NCBI GenBank assembly: GCA_937991535.1
Contig: CALKHN010000109.1
Location: 62,001 to 126,000, forward strand
Source of the DNA: an uncultured Sphingobacteriales bacterium
GTDB lineage: Bacteria > Bacteroidota > Bacteroidia > Chitinophagales > Chitinophagaceae
Length of the DNA stretch: 64,000 nt
Direction of reading: 5' to 3'
In this document: positions 35,393-44,416 of the stretch, one piece after another
How the letters are laid out: each line of letters starts with the position of its first letter
How positions within the stretch are numbered: the stretch's first letter is position 1
The notes under the pieces: generated by a model
Seen by the model: only the letters and a program-made list of their open reading frames with translations
The model's database searches: none
Told to the model about the DNA's origin: nothing
Position numbers and translations under genes: made by a program

Positions 35393-35514
35393 ATGGGTGG
35401 TCGCATTTCAAATTTTCGCAGGCGGGTGGTGACACCCGCCAGTATAGTCCGCTACCGGTCGGTGTCTCACCGACCGGAAAGTGGTGCATAAACGAAAATT
35501 TGAAATGCACCCAT
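35393..35514. repeat. REP-like palindromic element, copy B
   Basis: Terminal arms GCATTTCAAATTTTCG and CGAAAATTTGAAATGC are a perfect 16-base inverted repeat; an outer ATGGGTG/CACCCAT pair flanks them, with three extra bases on the left. Inside are GGCGGGTG with CACCCGCC and CCGGTCGGTG with CACCGACCGG, both perfect. It occupies the middle of the 392-base gap 35328-35719. Confidence 0.85.
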
Positions 35515-35541
35515 TTTATGCCTTTATAAAAATAAGCAACC

Positions 35542-35655
35542 ATGAAATTAATATTGACAGGTTTTACATTTCTTCTTCTTTCGGGTACTGCGCCTTGGCT
35601 TTCAAATTCATTTGGAAAATATAAATTAAACCAATTACACACTTCGGATATTTGA
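35542..35655 (+). CDS. Possible small signal-peptide-like protein
   Basis: A 37-residue open frame (MKLILTGFTFLLLSGTAPWL, then an Asn/Lys-rich end). It looks like a Sec signal peptide followed by little else. It could be a real small secreted peptide or the stump of a lost lipoprotein or enzyme gene. It lies between the REP-like element and the first GH74-like gene, with no clear promoter. Confidence 0.25.
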   Translation: MKLILTGFTFLLLSGTAPWLSNSFGKYKLNQLHTSDI

Positions 35656-35719
35656 CGGACAACAATGGCATGTGCAAAAAATAATTATTCAACATTAAAT
35701 TGAGTAATCCAGTCATAGT

Positions 35720-38134
35720 ATGAACAGGAATAATAATAAAAACGGCATGGCTGCTTGTATAGGTTTAGTCTTTATTCTTTTAACGGGATGCCAAAATGCT
35801 AATACCAATAGCAAACCCCTAAGCGATACCCTTGCCTGGCAAAAGCTGGGACCAGGCGGCGGCGGTTCTACTTTTATTCCTACTTTTTCGTATCAATCGC
35901 CCGATCATTTTTTGGTGCGCTGCGATATGACGGGTTCCTATCTTACTACAAATGGCGGACAATCCTATCAGCAAATAAACTTTGCCAACGGCGCTAACGC
36001 GTTTGCGTATGCGCCCGGTGATTCCAATACTATTTATATAGGTTCCGCCGCCTTAAACCGGTCTGTAGATGGAGGGAAAACCTGGAGCCAGATTTATCCA
36101 AAGCAAAATGAAATTAAAGCAACAAAGTATGAAGGTGATCATGCCAGTTACAGCATTCAAACCGTAGATGGCTCCTTATACGAAAGCGGGGCGATTGACC
36201 ATATACGGGTTGATCCGGTTTCGGCTCAATCCATCTATTTTAGTACCGGTAATTTTTTCTTTTACAGTGCCGACAATGGCAACACCTGGAAAAAAGAAAA
36301 CCTTCAGCAACCCATAGACTTCATTTATACCAACGCCGTTGATTTAAAAAACGAGGTATATATATTTACGGAGCAGTCCATGTATATCTTTCAAAAATCA
36401 ACAGGCCAATTCAATTCAAAAAAATTGCCCGCCTCTATGTCGCCAGCGTATTCTTTTACGGGTGGGACGCTTTTACAAAATGGGGAAATGATTTTTTATG
36501 CATTGCATAACGGGGCCGACGACAATACGGAAGATGAATTCGGCAACACCGAAGTATGGATTTCTGATGATAAAGGTGAAACCTGGAAACAGTTGGACCA
36601 TCCCCTGCTCAGTAATAAAAAAGATGGTATAAAGCCCAGTTATTCCATGATAAAATGCGCTGAGTTTGACGCGGGGCAGGCATACCTGGTTTGTAATAAA
36701 TATGAAGAAAAAAAAGACGCGTCTACCAGCACCTATTGGTATGGTGCCATAAAAACAAATGATGCAGGCAAAGAATGGAACTGGGTGTGGAAAGGAGGTG
36801 GCGGTTCGGGCCAATATGCGGTAAAAGATGGCATAGGTGTTGCCAATTTAAAAGATGCCTGGGTTGAAAAAGCTTTTGGCGGAGAATATATAAGGCTCAT
36901 TGATGTAGGCGTGTATGCCCCCGATGGAAATGTTGCCGTAGTTACAGACTGGTACCGCACCATGAAAACGATAGACGGCGGCAAAAGCTGGAATGAAATT
37001 TATAGCGTGTCACAGCCTGATGACACCTATACCAGCAATGGCATGGATGTTACCACCACTTATGGCGTACATTTTAATCCGTTTGACAGCAATCATATTG
37101 CCATAAGTTATACCGATATTGGCTATCATCATTCTTTTAATAATGGCAGGAGTTGGTCGAGGTCGGTAAACGGAGTGCCAGCGGAATGGGCAAATACGTG
37201 TTACTGGGTGCAGTTTGATCCTGCAATAAAAAACAAAATGTGGTCGGCCTGGTCCGGCATGCACGATTATCCAAGAGGCAAAATGACGCGTAACCCAAAC
37301 TGGAAAGCAAGAGCCAAAGGTGGGATATGCGTATCTGCCGATGGTGGATTAACCTGGAAACCCTGCATTAATGGTATAGGCTTTGATTCGCCCGCCACTT
37401 CCATAGTGTTAGACAATAATTCGGCGCCGGGTAACCGAACACTCTATGCCGCGGTGTACAATAAAGGAATATTCAAATCAACCGATGATGGTAAAACATG
37501 GGAACTGAAAAACAAGGGTATTGAAGCAAATACCTGCGCCTTTGAATTAACCTTAACCAGCAATGGAAATTTATTTGTAACGGTAAGCCCCACCCCCATG
37601 CATAAAAATGACCAAAGGGGAAGAGAGTATTATTCAGGCGTCGTTTATAAATCAACGGATGGCGCAGAAAGCTGGACAAAATTAAATGTAGTACAGGAAC
37701 CCTTTTTTCCCAATGGTATTGATTTTGATAAACAAAACCCCAACCGCATTTACCTGGCATGCTGGGCAAGCATTTCGCTAAGTGATTTAATAGGAGGCGC
37801 CGTAGCCCGTTCTACGGGCGGTAATGAAACCATTAATATGCCTGGTGGTGTTTTTCTCTCGGAAGATGCCGGACAAACCTGGGCTCCCATTTTTGATCAG
37901 CAGCAATATGTGTACGATGTTACCACGGATCCTTATCATCCCGGGCGGGTGTATTGCAACACATTTAATAAAGCGGCTTACCGCAGTGATGATTACGGCA
38001 AAAGCTGGAAGAAAATAAAAGGCTATGATTTTCACTGGGGCCATCGCATAGTGGTGGACGAGAACCAGCACGATAAAATTTATATCACCAGTTTTGGATC
38101 CAGTGTTTTACATGGAAATCCCGAAACAGAATAA
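35720..38134 (+). CDS. GH74/VPS10-like Asp-box propeller lipoprotein 1
   Basis: An 804-residue lipoprotein (lipobox LTGC, Cys24) made of beta-propeller blades. About ten Asp-box loops of the form S-x-D-x-G-x-T-W are visible, for example SVDGGKTWS, SADNGNTWK, TIDGGKSWN, STDDGKTWE and SDDYGKSWK. The N-terminal GPGGGGSTFIPT and CDMTGSYLT lines resemble the start of GH74 xyloglucanases, where the Asp of the TDVGGAY segment is catalytic. It would bind or cleave glycan at the cell surface next to SusC/SusD. A paralogue follows after seven bases. Confidence 0.8.
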   Translation: MNRNNNKNGMAACIGLVFILLTGCQNANTNSKPLSDTLAWQKLGPGGGGSTFIPTFSYQSPDHFLVRCDMTGSYLTTNGGQSYQQINFANGANAFAYAPGDSNTIYIGSAALNRSVDGGKTWSQIYPKQNEIKATKYEGDHASYSIQTVDGSLYESGAIDHIRVDPVSAQSIYFSTGNFFFYSADNGNTWKKENLQQPIDFIYTNAVDLKNEVYIFTEQSMYIFQKSTGQFNSKKLPASMSPAYSFTGGTLLQNGEMIFYALHNGADDNTEDEFGNTEVWISDDKGETWKQLDHPLLSNKKDGIKPSYSMIKCAEFDAGQAYLVCNKYEEKKDASTSTYWYGAIKTNDAGKEWNWVWKGGGGSGQYAVKDGIGVANLKDAWVEKAFGGEYIRLIDVGVYAPDGNVAVVTDWYRTMKTIDGGKSWNEIYSVSQPDDTYTSNGMDVTTTYGVHFNPFDSNHIAISYTDIGYHHSFNNGRSWSRSVNGVPAEWANTCYWVQFDPAIKNKMWSAWSGMHDYPRGKMTRNPNWKARAKGGICVSADGGLTWKPCINGIGFDSPATSIVLDNNSAPGNRTLYAAVYNKGIFKSTDDGKTWELKNKGIEANTCAFELTLTSNGNLFVTVSPTPMHKNDQRGREYYSGVVYKSTDGAESWTKLNVVQEPFFPNGIDFDKQNPNRIYLACWASISLSDLIGGAVARSTGGNETINMPGGVFLSEDAGQTWAPIFDQQQYVYDVTTDPYHPGRVYCNTFNKAAYRSDDYGKSWKKIKGYDFHWGHRIVVDENQHDKIYITSFGSSVLHGNPETE

Positions 38135-38141
38135 TCAGGCA

Positions 38142-40535
38142 ATGAAAAAATCTGCTACAGTCAGCACAAAAAAATGCTCAACAAACCAAAATGCTTTTTT
38201 TGTAACATTAGTATTTTTTGCAGGTACTATGATCGGAGGCTGCAATAATGTGGCACAGCCTGAAGCAGATAAACCCAAAGCTTCAGGCCTTAACCCCGCA
38301 ACCAATGCCACAGCCTATACCGGGCCGGGCGGCGGTGGCGCTATGTTTTATCCAACCATCAGTCCGCATAACCCCGATAACGTATTTGTGAGTTGCGATA
38401 TGACCGGGGCGTATGTTACCTATAATGCTGGTGCAGGGTGGACAAGATTTAACCTGCACAGCCCCGTTCGCTTTTATGTTTTTGATCCCTCGGATTCCAA
38501 TATTGTATACGCCAATTCAATTGCGTTATACAAAAGCAAGGATAAAGGCGTTACCTGGAATATTTTATATCCGGACTCTACTGAAATTGCCGGCATTGTA
38601 TCCAAAGGTGATCATGCAGAGGAAGTGGTGGTTACCAAAGACAGTACCCGGCGGCATGTGCTGGCCCTGGCGGTTGACCCTGCAGCTTCTAATAAATTAT
38701 ACGCCGCCGTTTCGATCAACAAAAATAACGCGCTTTATTTTTCAGATGATGGAGGAGCGCAATGGACTAAGGAAAAAGAGCTGGAAGATGGCGCAACAAA
38801 TATTTTTATCGTTCCCAATTCTCCAAGGCAAGACCGTACCCTATACATTACCGGGAAAAATACGATTACGCAAAGAGAAGGCGGGGTATGGAAACTGAAT
38901 AAAGGCCCCCAAGGGGTTGCCCTGCTCACGTCCTGCACCGGCGGTTTTGATGCACAACAAAATAAATTCATCATTTATGCCATGACGGGCACGTCTTATT
39001 TTAATGCGAATGCCGATCAATCCGGAATTTTTTATACCGATGATGGAGGAAAAACATGGCAAAACAGGCAGGATGGTTTGTTACAGTTAGGAATGAAAAA
39101 TGCAGGTCTGCCCGAATGGAGAGCTATTGCCACCAGTGCTTTGCATCCGCAAGTGCTGTACGTTTCTTACAACAATTTTAAACTGAGCAAGGATACCACT
39201 TGCATAGGTGTTGCCAAGAGTGAGGACTACGGAAAAACATGGGTGCTGACCTGGAAAGATGTTTTTACGGCCAATGGAGATAAGGCTTCTTCTAATTTTA
39301 AAAGTGGATGGCTCAATGAACGCTTTGGCCCGGGCTGGGGAGAGAACCCATTTTCGATTGGCGTTGCGCCCGCTAACGCCGATATATGTTACGCTACCGA
39401 TTTTGGGCGTACCATTAAGTCTGTAAATGGCGGCAAAACCTGGGAACAGGTATATACTCAAAAAAAATCAGACGGCGGCTGGATGTCGCGGGGTCTGGAA
39501 GTAACTACCAGTTATGCCATTGTGTTTGATCCGTTTAACCAGGATCATGTTTTTATTGCTACGACCGACATAGGATTAATGGAAAGTAAAGATGGAACCG
39601 AAAGTTGGAGTAGTGCAACAGTTAATAATGGTATACCACGAAGTTGGATTAACAGTACATACTGGTTAACATTTGATCCGCAGGTAAAAGAAAAAGCATG
39701 GGCCGCTATGAGCGGAACGCATGATCTGCCCCGTCCAAAAATGTGGAGGAGAAACGGTACATCAAATTATAAAGGCGGCATATTGGTTACTGAAAACAGT
39801 GGTGCAAACTGGCAACCCGTTAGCGCAGATATTGGCGAAGCCGCCATCACACATATTTTAATTGATCCTTTGAGTGATAAAAACAAAAGAACCCTATACG
39901 CCTGCGCATTCGGAAAAGGAGTGTATAAATCAACCGATGGAGGAAAATCCTGGAAACAAAAAAATAAAGGGATTGAAAGTAAAGAACCCTTTGCATGGAG
40001 AATAACCCGCCGGGAGCAAGATGGGGCTTTGTTTTTAATTGTTTGTCGCCGTAGCGAAGATGGCAGTACAGGCAATGAAGGCGATGGCGCTGTTTACCGC
40101 TCAGATGATGGTGCTGAAAGCTGGGAGAAAATACTACTCCCGCAGGGAACAAATGGGCCAATGAGCTTGGTGGTGGATGCCAGCAATCCGGAGTGGTTGC
40201 TGTTGTCGGCCTGGGGAAGAAAAACGAAGCATGAATTTACGCCGGATATCGGAGGCGGTATTTTTATATCGAAAGATGAAGGTAAAAGTTGGATACCCGT
40301 GTTGCAGAACGATCAGCACATTCATGATATTACTTACGACCCCCGCATTAAAACTTTTTATGCCTGTGGGTTTAATAATGCAGCCTACCGCTCTGAGGAT
40401 GGTGGAGAAACCTGGCAACGCATAAAAGAATATGATTTTAAATGGGGCAAAAGAGTAGACTTAGATCCCCGCGACCCGACAAGAATTTTCATCATCACCT
40501 TTGGCGGCGGGGTTTGGCAGGGAAAGGCGATGTGA
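38142..40535 (+). CDS. GH74/VPS10-like Asp-box propeller lipoprotein 2
   Basis: A 797-residue paralogue of the preceding protein. I start at the ATG at 38142 (MKKSATVSTKK); an upstream in-frame ATG at 38094 would overlap the previous gene. The lipobox is IGGC (Cys34). Asp-box loops include SKDKGVTWN, TDDGGKTWQ, SEDYGKTWV, SVNGGKTWE, STDGGKSWK and SEDGGETWQ. The GPGGGGAMFYPT and CDMTGAYVT lines repeat those of its neighbour, keeping the candidate catalytic Asp. The two genes are probably co-transcribed and act on the same or sequential linkages. Confidence 0.8.
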   Translation: MKKSATVSTKKCSTNQNAFFVTLVFFAGTMIGGCNNVAQPEADKPKASGLNPATNATAYTGPGGGGAMFYPTISPHNPDNVFVSCDMTGAYVTYNAGAGWTRFNLHSPVRFYVFDPSDSNIVYANSIALYKSKDKGVTWNILYPDSTEIAGIVSKGDHAEEVVVTKDSTRRHVLALAVDPAASNKLYAAVSINKNNALYFSDDGGAQWTKEKELEDGATNIFIVPNSPRQDRTLYITGKNTITQREGGVWKLNKGPQGVALLTSCTGGFDAQQNKFIIYAMTGTSYFNANADQSGIFYTDDGGKTWQNRQDGLLQLGMKNAGLPEWRAIATSALHPQVLYVSYNNFKLSKDTTCIGVAKSEDYGKTWVLTWKDVFTANGDKASSNFKSGWLNERFGPGWGENPFSIGVAPANADICYATDFGRTIKSVNGGKTWEQVYTQKKSDGGWMSRGLEVTTSYAIVFDPFNQDHVFIATTDIGLMESKDGTESWSSATVNNGIPRSWINSTYWLTFDPQVKEKAWAAMSGTHDLPRPKMWRRNGTSNYKGGILVTENSGANWQPVSADIGEAAITHILIDPLSDKNKRTLYACAFGKGVYKSTDGGKSWKQKNKGIESKEPFAWRITRREQDGALFLIVCRRSEDGSTGNEGDGAVYRSDDGAESWEKILLPQGTNGPMSLVVDASNPEWLLLSAWGRKTKHEFTPDIGGGIFISKDEGKSWIPVLQNDQHIHDITYDPRIKTFYACGFNNAAYRSEDGGETWQRIKEYDFKWGKRVDLDPRDPTRIFIITFGGGVWQGKAM

Positions 40536-40657
40536 GACTGCCTGCCCGACTGAATAGGCGGGTGGAAATGGAAGGGAAGCCGATGTGGTATAACTTTGCT
40601 TTGGATTTATTCAGGCGTATAAGTGGAAGAACTTTTAGTTTGGTATTGTACTTCCGC

Positions 40658-40698
40658 ACCGTCCCTCAACACAACGTGGAGAGGGAATGAGGGTGAGG
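40658..40698 (+). repeat. Dispersed CT-rich hairpin repeat, copy 2
   Basis: ACCGTCCCTC followed by GAGAGGGAATGAGGGTGAGG is the reverse complement relative of the element at 13926-13965. It sits just upstream of the amidohydrolase start. Confidence 0.5.
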
Positions 40699-40713
40699 TA
40701 AAATTAATAGCTC

Positions 40714-42066
40714 ATGAATGCAAACAAATATCTTCTCAATTTATTTCTACATCAGCAAGTCGCTTACACCATACTGTTATTATTCTTTGCGCTTATGCTT
40801 TGCAGCGGCAGCGCTACCGTGGCGCAAACAACTAAAAACAAGCATCGCATCGTTTCAGTTAATGCAGCAGAAATATCAACCGGAACAAATAGTAAAGCAA
40901 TTGTTAACGTAACCATCATTAATGGATTGGGAGGCGAACCGCTAGCGGAAGGTTGTGTGCTGATTAAAGGGGGAATAATACAATACGCAGGAAAGATGGG
41001 TGATGTTTCCATCCCCGCTGCTGCTGAAATTACCGATGCCAAAGGAATGTACCTGCTGCCCGGATTTATTGATTCACATTTTCACTTAGACAGGACTAAA
41101 GGCCTTCCTGCCGAATTTCTTCAGCATGGCGTAACATCTGTTCGTGATCCCGGTGCATGGATAGAAGCCTATGATGAGGAAAGAAAATCAGGTAAAAAGA
41201 TTCCCCGTTTATTTTTAACCGGCCCGCATTTCGACATGGCTCCTCCCGCTTATCCTTACGATGCCTTTATAGTGCGGGATAATTACGAAGCCATTCAACA
41301 GGTAAACGCATTGGCTGATCAGGGCGCAACAGCCATCAAAATTTACTTCAGGGTTCCACCCGGAATGATACAAGCCATTTGCAGTACCGCTCATCAACGC
41401 GGCATTCCGGTAACAGCGCATTTAGAAATTACCGAAGCTATGATCGCCATTGAGGCTGGGTTAGATGGAGTGGAGCATATTACTTCATTTGGCTTATCAC
41501 TCCTGCCGAAAAGAGAAGCAGAAAAATACCGTCAGGGAATGTTAGCGGATAATAATTTTCGCATGCCAGGGCGTTATAATATGTGGAAGGATATTAATAT
41601 TAACAGTGCTGCGGCAGATAGTTTGGTTCGGTACTTAGTGCGCAAAGGCACTTTTGTAAGTCCAACTTTAGGTCCATTTGAATATCAGGCAGGCGATGGT
41701 GCAGTGGATAGCTCAAAATTATCAGGCTTTAATAATATGAAGGCGATGACAGCTAAATTGAATAAAGCCGGGGTGCGCCTTGTGCTTGGCTCTCATTCCA
41801 TGATACCTTATGCGGAGAAGGGCTGGGCCTATCAGCGGGAAATGGAGTTATGGGTAGAAAGCGGTATCCCCAACGCCCGGGTGATTACGGGAGCCACCAT
41901 TGAAAATGGCAGGTATTTCAGAATTGACGACCGGCTTGGCAGTATTGAAAAAGGGAAAATAGCAGATTTGGTGCTCCTAAAGGGCAATCCATTGGTTGAT
42001 ATAAAAGCAGCTCGAGCCGTTGAAAAAGTGATGCTCAATGGAGTTTGGGTTAGTTCCAATGAATAG
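40714..42066 (+). CDS. Secreted amidohydrolase-superfamily protein
   Basis: A 450-residue amidohydrolase with an N-terminal hydrophobic signal (TILLLFFALMLCSGSATVAQ). The metal site is partly clear: HxH at His122 and His124 (DSHFHL), Lys209 in AIKIYF as a possible carboxylated bridge, His236 in TAHLE and His255 in VEHIT. The last expected Asp (LGTDA in imidazolonepropionase-like members) is replaced by His361 (LGSHSM). A C-terminal GSIEKGKIADLVLLKGNPL line closes the composite beta-domain, as usual. Substrate unknown; it ends the first SusC/SusD gene set. Confidence 0.83.
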   Translation: MNANKYLLNLFLHQQVAYTILLLFFALMLCSGSATVAQTTKNKHRIVSVNAAEISTGTNSKAIVNVTIINGLGGEPLAEGCVLIKGGIIQYAGKMGDVSIPAAAEITDAKGMYLLPGFIDSHFHLDRTKGLPAEFLQHGVTSVRDPGAWIEAYDEERKSGKKIPRLFLTGPHFDMAPPAYPYDAFIVRDNYEAIQQVNALADQGATAIKIYFRVPPGMIQAICSTAHQRGIPVTAHLEITEAMIAIEAGLDGVEHITSFGLSLLPKREAEKYRQGMLADNNFRMPGRYNMWKDININSAAADSLVRYLVRKGTFVSPTLGPFEYQAGDGAVDSSKLSGFNNMKAMTAKLNKAGVRLVLGSHSMIPYAEKGWAYQREMELWVESGIPNARVITGATIENGRYFRIDDRLGSIEKGKIADLVLLKGNPLVDIKAARAVEKVMLNGVWVSSNE

Positions 42067-42176
42067 GCCCTGTGCCTGCTTAATTTCAAGCATGCAGCAT
42101 TGCATCTTTTGTATGAGACCATGTATGTACAGGATACTTATGTTACGCCTTTCCCTTATCTTCCGGGCGAAAGCAA

Positions 42177-42208
42177 TTTGCAAAGAATATTTTAGCGCTA
42201 TCTTTTTG
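42177..42208 (+). promoter_or_regulatory. Candidate Bacteroidota promoter for second sigma gene
   Basis: TTTG at 42177-42180, 18 bases, then TATCTTTTTG starting at 42199 fits the -33/-7 consensus well. The ECF sigma gene starts 33 bases downstream. Confidence 0.4.
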
Positions 42209-42240
42209 GTTTAACGATTTTATTCAACATTGCCGCTGCC

Positions 42241-42828
42241 ATGTACCAGCATTTAACTGATGAACAATTATTGGATCTGCTCCGGAAGGGCGACAATCAG
42301 GCCTTCGCTGAAATATACGACCGGTATTGGGAACAAATGTCTTTGTATGTATTGAAAGTTACCCGCTCACCCGAAGATGCCTGTGATATTGTGCAGGATG
42401 TGTTTGTTTCCATCTGGAAAAGAAGATATGAAATAAACATCTCCGGTTCCATGAAAGCCTATCTTTTAAAAAGTGTTCGCAATCTTTCTATTCGTTATAT
42501 AGAAAAAAATATCAATAAGCAGAATTTCTTGAACTCTCTGTCAGTATATTATCAGCACCCGGACATTCTTACGGCTGTAAACACACTTGAGCTGCAGGAG
42601 CTGGAGTCCAGGCTTGCCGACGTTGTAGCCAGGTTACCGCATAAAATGCAGGAAGTATATGTATTGAGCAGGCAAGAAAATCTTTCTCACAAAGAAATTG
42701 CACAACGGCTGGGTATAGCAGAAACCACCGTTAAAAAACAGGTAAGCAATGCATTAAAGCTTATCAGAACTGAAGTAAGCAGCGCAGATATTGTGGCATT
42801 GATATTTTTATTTTTTTTAATTGCATAG
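42241..42828 (+). CDS. ECF RNA polymerase sigma factor (FecI-like), second
   Basis: A 195-residue ECF sigma factor. Region 2 is QAFAEIYDRYWEQMSLYVLK and DIVQDVFVSIWKRR; region 4 is LPHKMQEVYVLSRQENLSHK followed by LGIAETTVKKQVSNAL. The tail ADIVALIFLFFLIA is strongly hydrophobic, as in the paralogue at 28108. It heads the second sigma/anti-sigma/SusC/SusD set and has an ATG start and a better promoter match than the first. Confidence 0.92.
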   Translation: MYQHLTDEQLLDLLRKGDNQAFAEIYDRYWEQMSLYVLKVTRSPEDACDIVQDVFVSIWKRRYEINISGSMKAYLLKSVRNLSIRYIEKNINKQNFLNSLSVYYQHPDILTAVNTLELQELESRLADVVARLPHKMQEVYVLSRQENLSHKEIAQRLGIAETTVKKQVSNALKLIRTEVSSADIVALIFLFFLIA

Positions 42829-43012
42829 CGGTTTGTGTAAATGAACACTCGCGTGAGCGGCTTTATTAATTATTATTTTTTTGATAATAAGACACTCGCC
42901 TTTCAATTCCGCAGCGCATTTCATTTTTATTTTTTTTCACCTACTACCAAAGGCTCACAGATGGAACATATATATGATTCCTGATTAGTCCCTTACTTAA
43001 AAGTAAATATTA

Positions 43013-44218
43013 ATGAATACAGAACAGGCTAAGGAACTATTGCAACGATACAGGAAGGGATTATGCACAGAGGAGGAAAAATGTATTGTTGAAAAATGGC
43101 TTGCTTTCCTTGCTGAAGATGGCCAATGGGAATGGACAGCAGAGGAAAAAGAGGCATTTAAGGAAACGCTGCAAACGCGCATAGGGAGAAAAATTGCTGA
43201 AACGGAAGCTATACCTCTTATTCCGCAAAGGAGGTTCCGGTTTTTCCATTTTGTGGCGGCTTCGGCTATTATTCTGGTAATGGGAGCCGGCGCCTATAGC
43301 CTGTTTTTCAGGGATAAAGAAAAAAAAGAAACGCTAGCACATAAAGCAAACCCACAACCAGGCAATGATATACAACCAGGTGAAAATGGCGCTATCCTTA
43401 CCCTGGCAAATGGTGAAAAAATAGTATTGGACAGCGCGGGCAACGGAACACTTGCGGTACAATCAAATGTAAAAGTGATTAATAAAGGAGGTCAGCTCAT
43501 TTATGATTCCAGAAGCAGCAGTTCAAATGAAGTAGTATACAATACCATTTCTACACCGCGGGCAAAACAATTTAAGCTGCAGCTTTCGGATGGAACAAGG
43601 GTATGGCTAAATGCAGCATCTTCCATTCGTTACCCGGCAAGGTTCACAAATGACAGCAGAACCGTAGAAATATCAGGAGAAGTATATTTTGAAGTGGCTT
43701 CCCGGGAATCCGGCAATGGAAAAGCAAAAGTTCCTTTTTTGGTGAAGATATTATCATCCGCAACTGATGGTGGCGGAACGGTAAAAGTAACAGGCACACA
43801 ATTTAATATAAATGCTTACGAAGATGAATCCCTTATAAAAACCACTTTGATAGAAGGAAGTATACAATTTAAAAAGGGGGATGCAGAAAAATGGTTAATG
43901 CCCGGTGAACAGGTGCAATTAACCCAAAAAGGGATAATCAAAATACTAAAAAATGCCAATGTGGAAGCTGAAACAGCGTGGAAAAACGGGTACTTTACCT
44001 ATGATAAAACAGATATACAAACTGTAATGAAACAATTATCGCGATGGTATGATATTGAAGTAGACTATGAAAACGGGATTATACCCGATGACAAATACTG
44101 GGGCGATATACAAAGGGACGCTACCCTATCAACTGTTTTAAAGGTTTTGGAAATGAGTGGCTTGAAGTTTCGCATAGAAGGAAAGAAAGTAACAGTTATT
44201 CAGGGACGCAGAAAGTAA
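43013..44218 (+). CDS. FecR-family anti-sigma factor, second
   Basis: A 401-residue anti-sigma factor with one transmembrane helix at about 78-98 (FFHFVAASAIILVMGAGAYS). Periplasmic FecR motifs include TPRAKQFKLQLSDGTRVWLN, ISGEVYFEV and VTGTQFNINAY; a DUF4974-like domain follows (YFTYDKTDIQTVMKQLSRWY). It should regulate the sigma factor encoded 184 bases upstream in response to the SusC at 44417. Confidence 0.92.
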   Translation: MNTEQAKELLQRYRKGLCTEEEKCIVEKWLAFLAEDGQWEWTAEEKEAFKETLQTRIGRKIAETEAIPLIPQRRFRFFHFVAASAIILVMGAGAYSLFFRDKEKKETLAHKANPQPGNDIQPGENGAILTLANGEKIVLDSAGNGTLAVQSNVKVINKGGQLIYDSRSSSSNEVVYNTISTPRAKQFKLQLSDGTRVWLNAASSIRYPARFTNDSRTVEISGEVYFEVASRESGNGKAKVPFLVKILSSATDGGGTVKVTGTQFNINAYEDESLIKTTLIEGSIQFKKGDAEKWLMPGEQVQLTQKGIIKILKNANVEAETAWKNGYFTYDKTDIQTVMKQLSRWYDIEVDYENGIIPDDKYWGDIQRDATLSTVLKVLEMSGLKFRIEGKKVTVIQGRRK

Positions 44219-44280
44219 TGGAAAACATTTTATCAGCGATAAAGTCAATACAACGCAGTTGGTATAAACCCAAATAAAAG

Positions 44281-44404
44281 CAGGAAGTGTTGGAACCACT
44301 TCCTGGCAGCATTCTTCCGCGAAGGAAGGATGAAGTTTGGGCTAACCCAAAATAAGGCTAATTATTTCCCCCGAAAGGGGTAACAGGTATTCTATAACCC
44401 AAAC
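44281..44404 (+). other. Structured leader of second SusC gene
   Basis: The 198-base FecR-SusC gap holds a perfect nine-pair hairpin, CAGGAAGTG with CACTTCCTG (44281-44305), a CTTCC/GGAAG hairpin near 44315, and CCCC-GAAA-GGGG (44369-44380). It ends in AACCCAAAC at 44396-44404, a box also found before the first SusC (30174-30182). The structures could act in processing or attenuation between regulator and transporter genes. Confidence 0.45.
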
Positions 44405-44416
44405 TAAAACAAAGTT

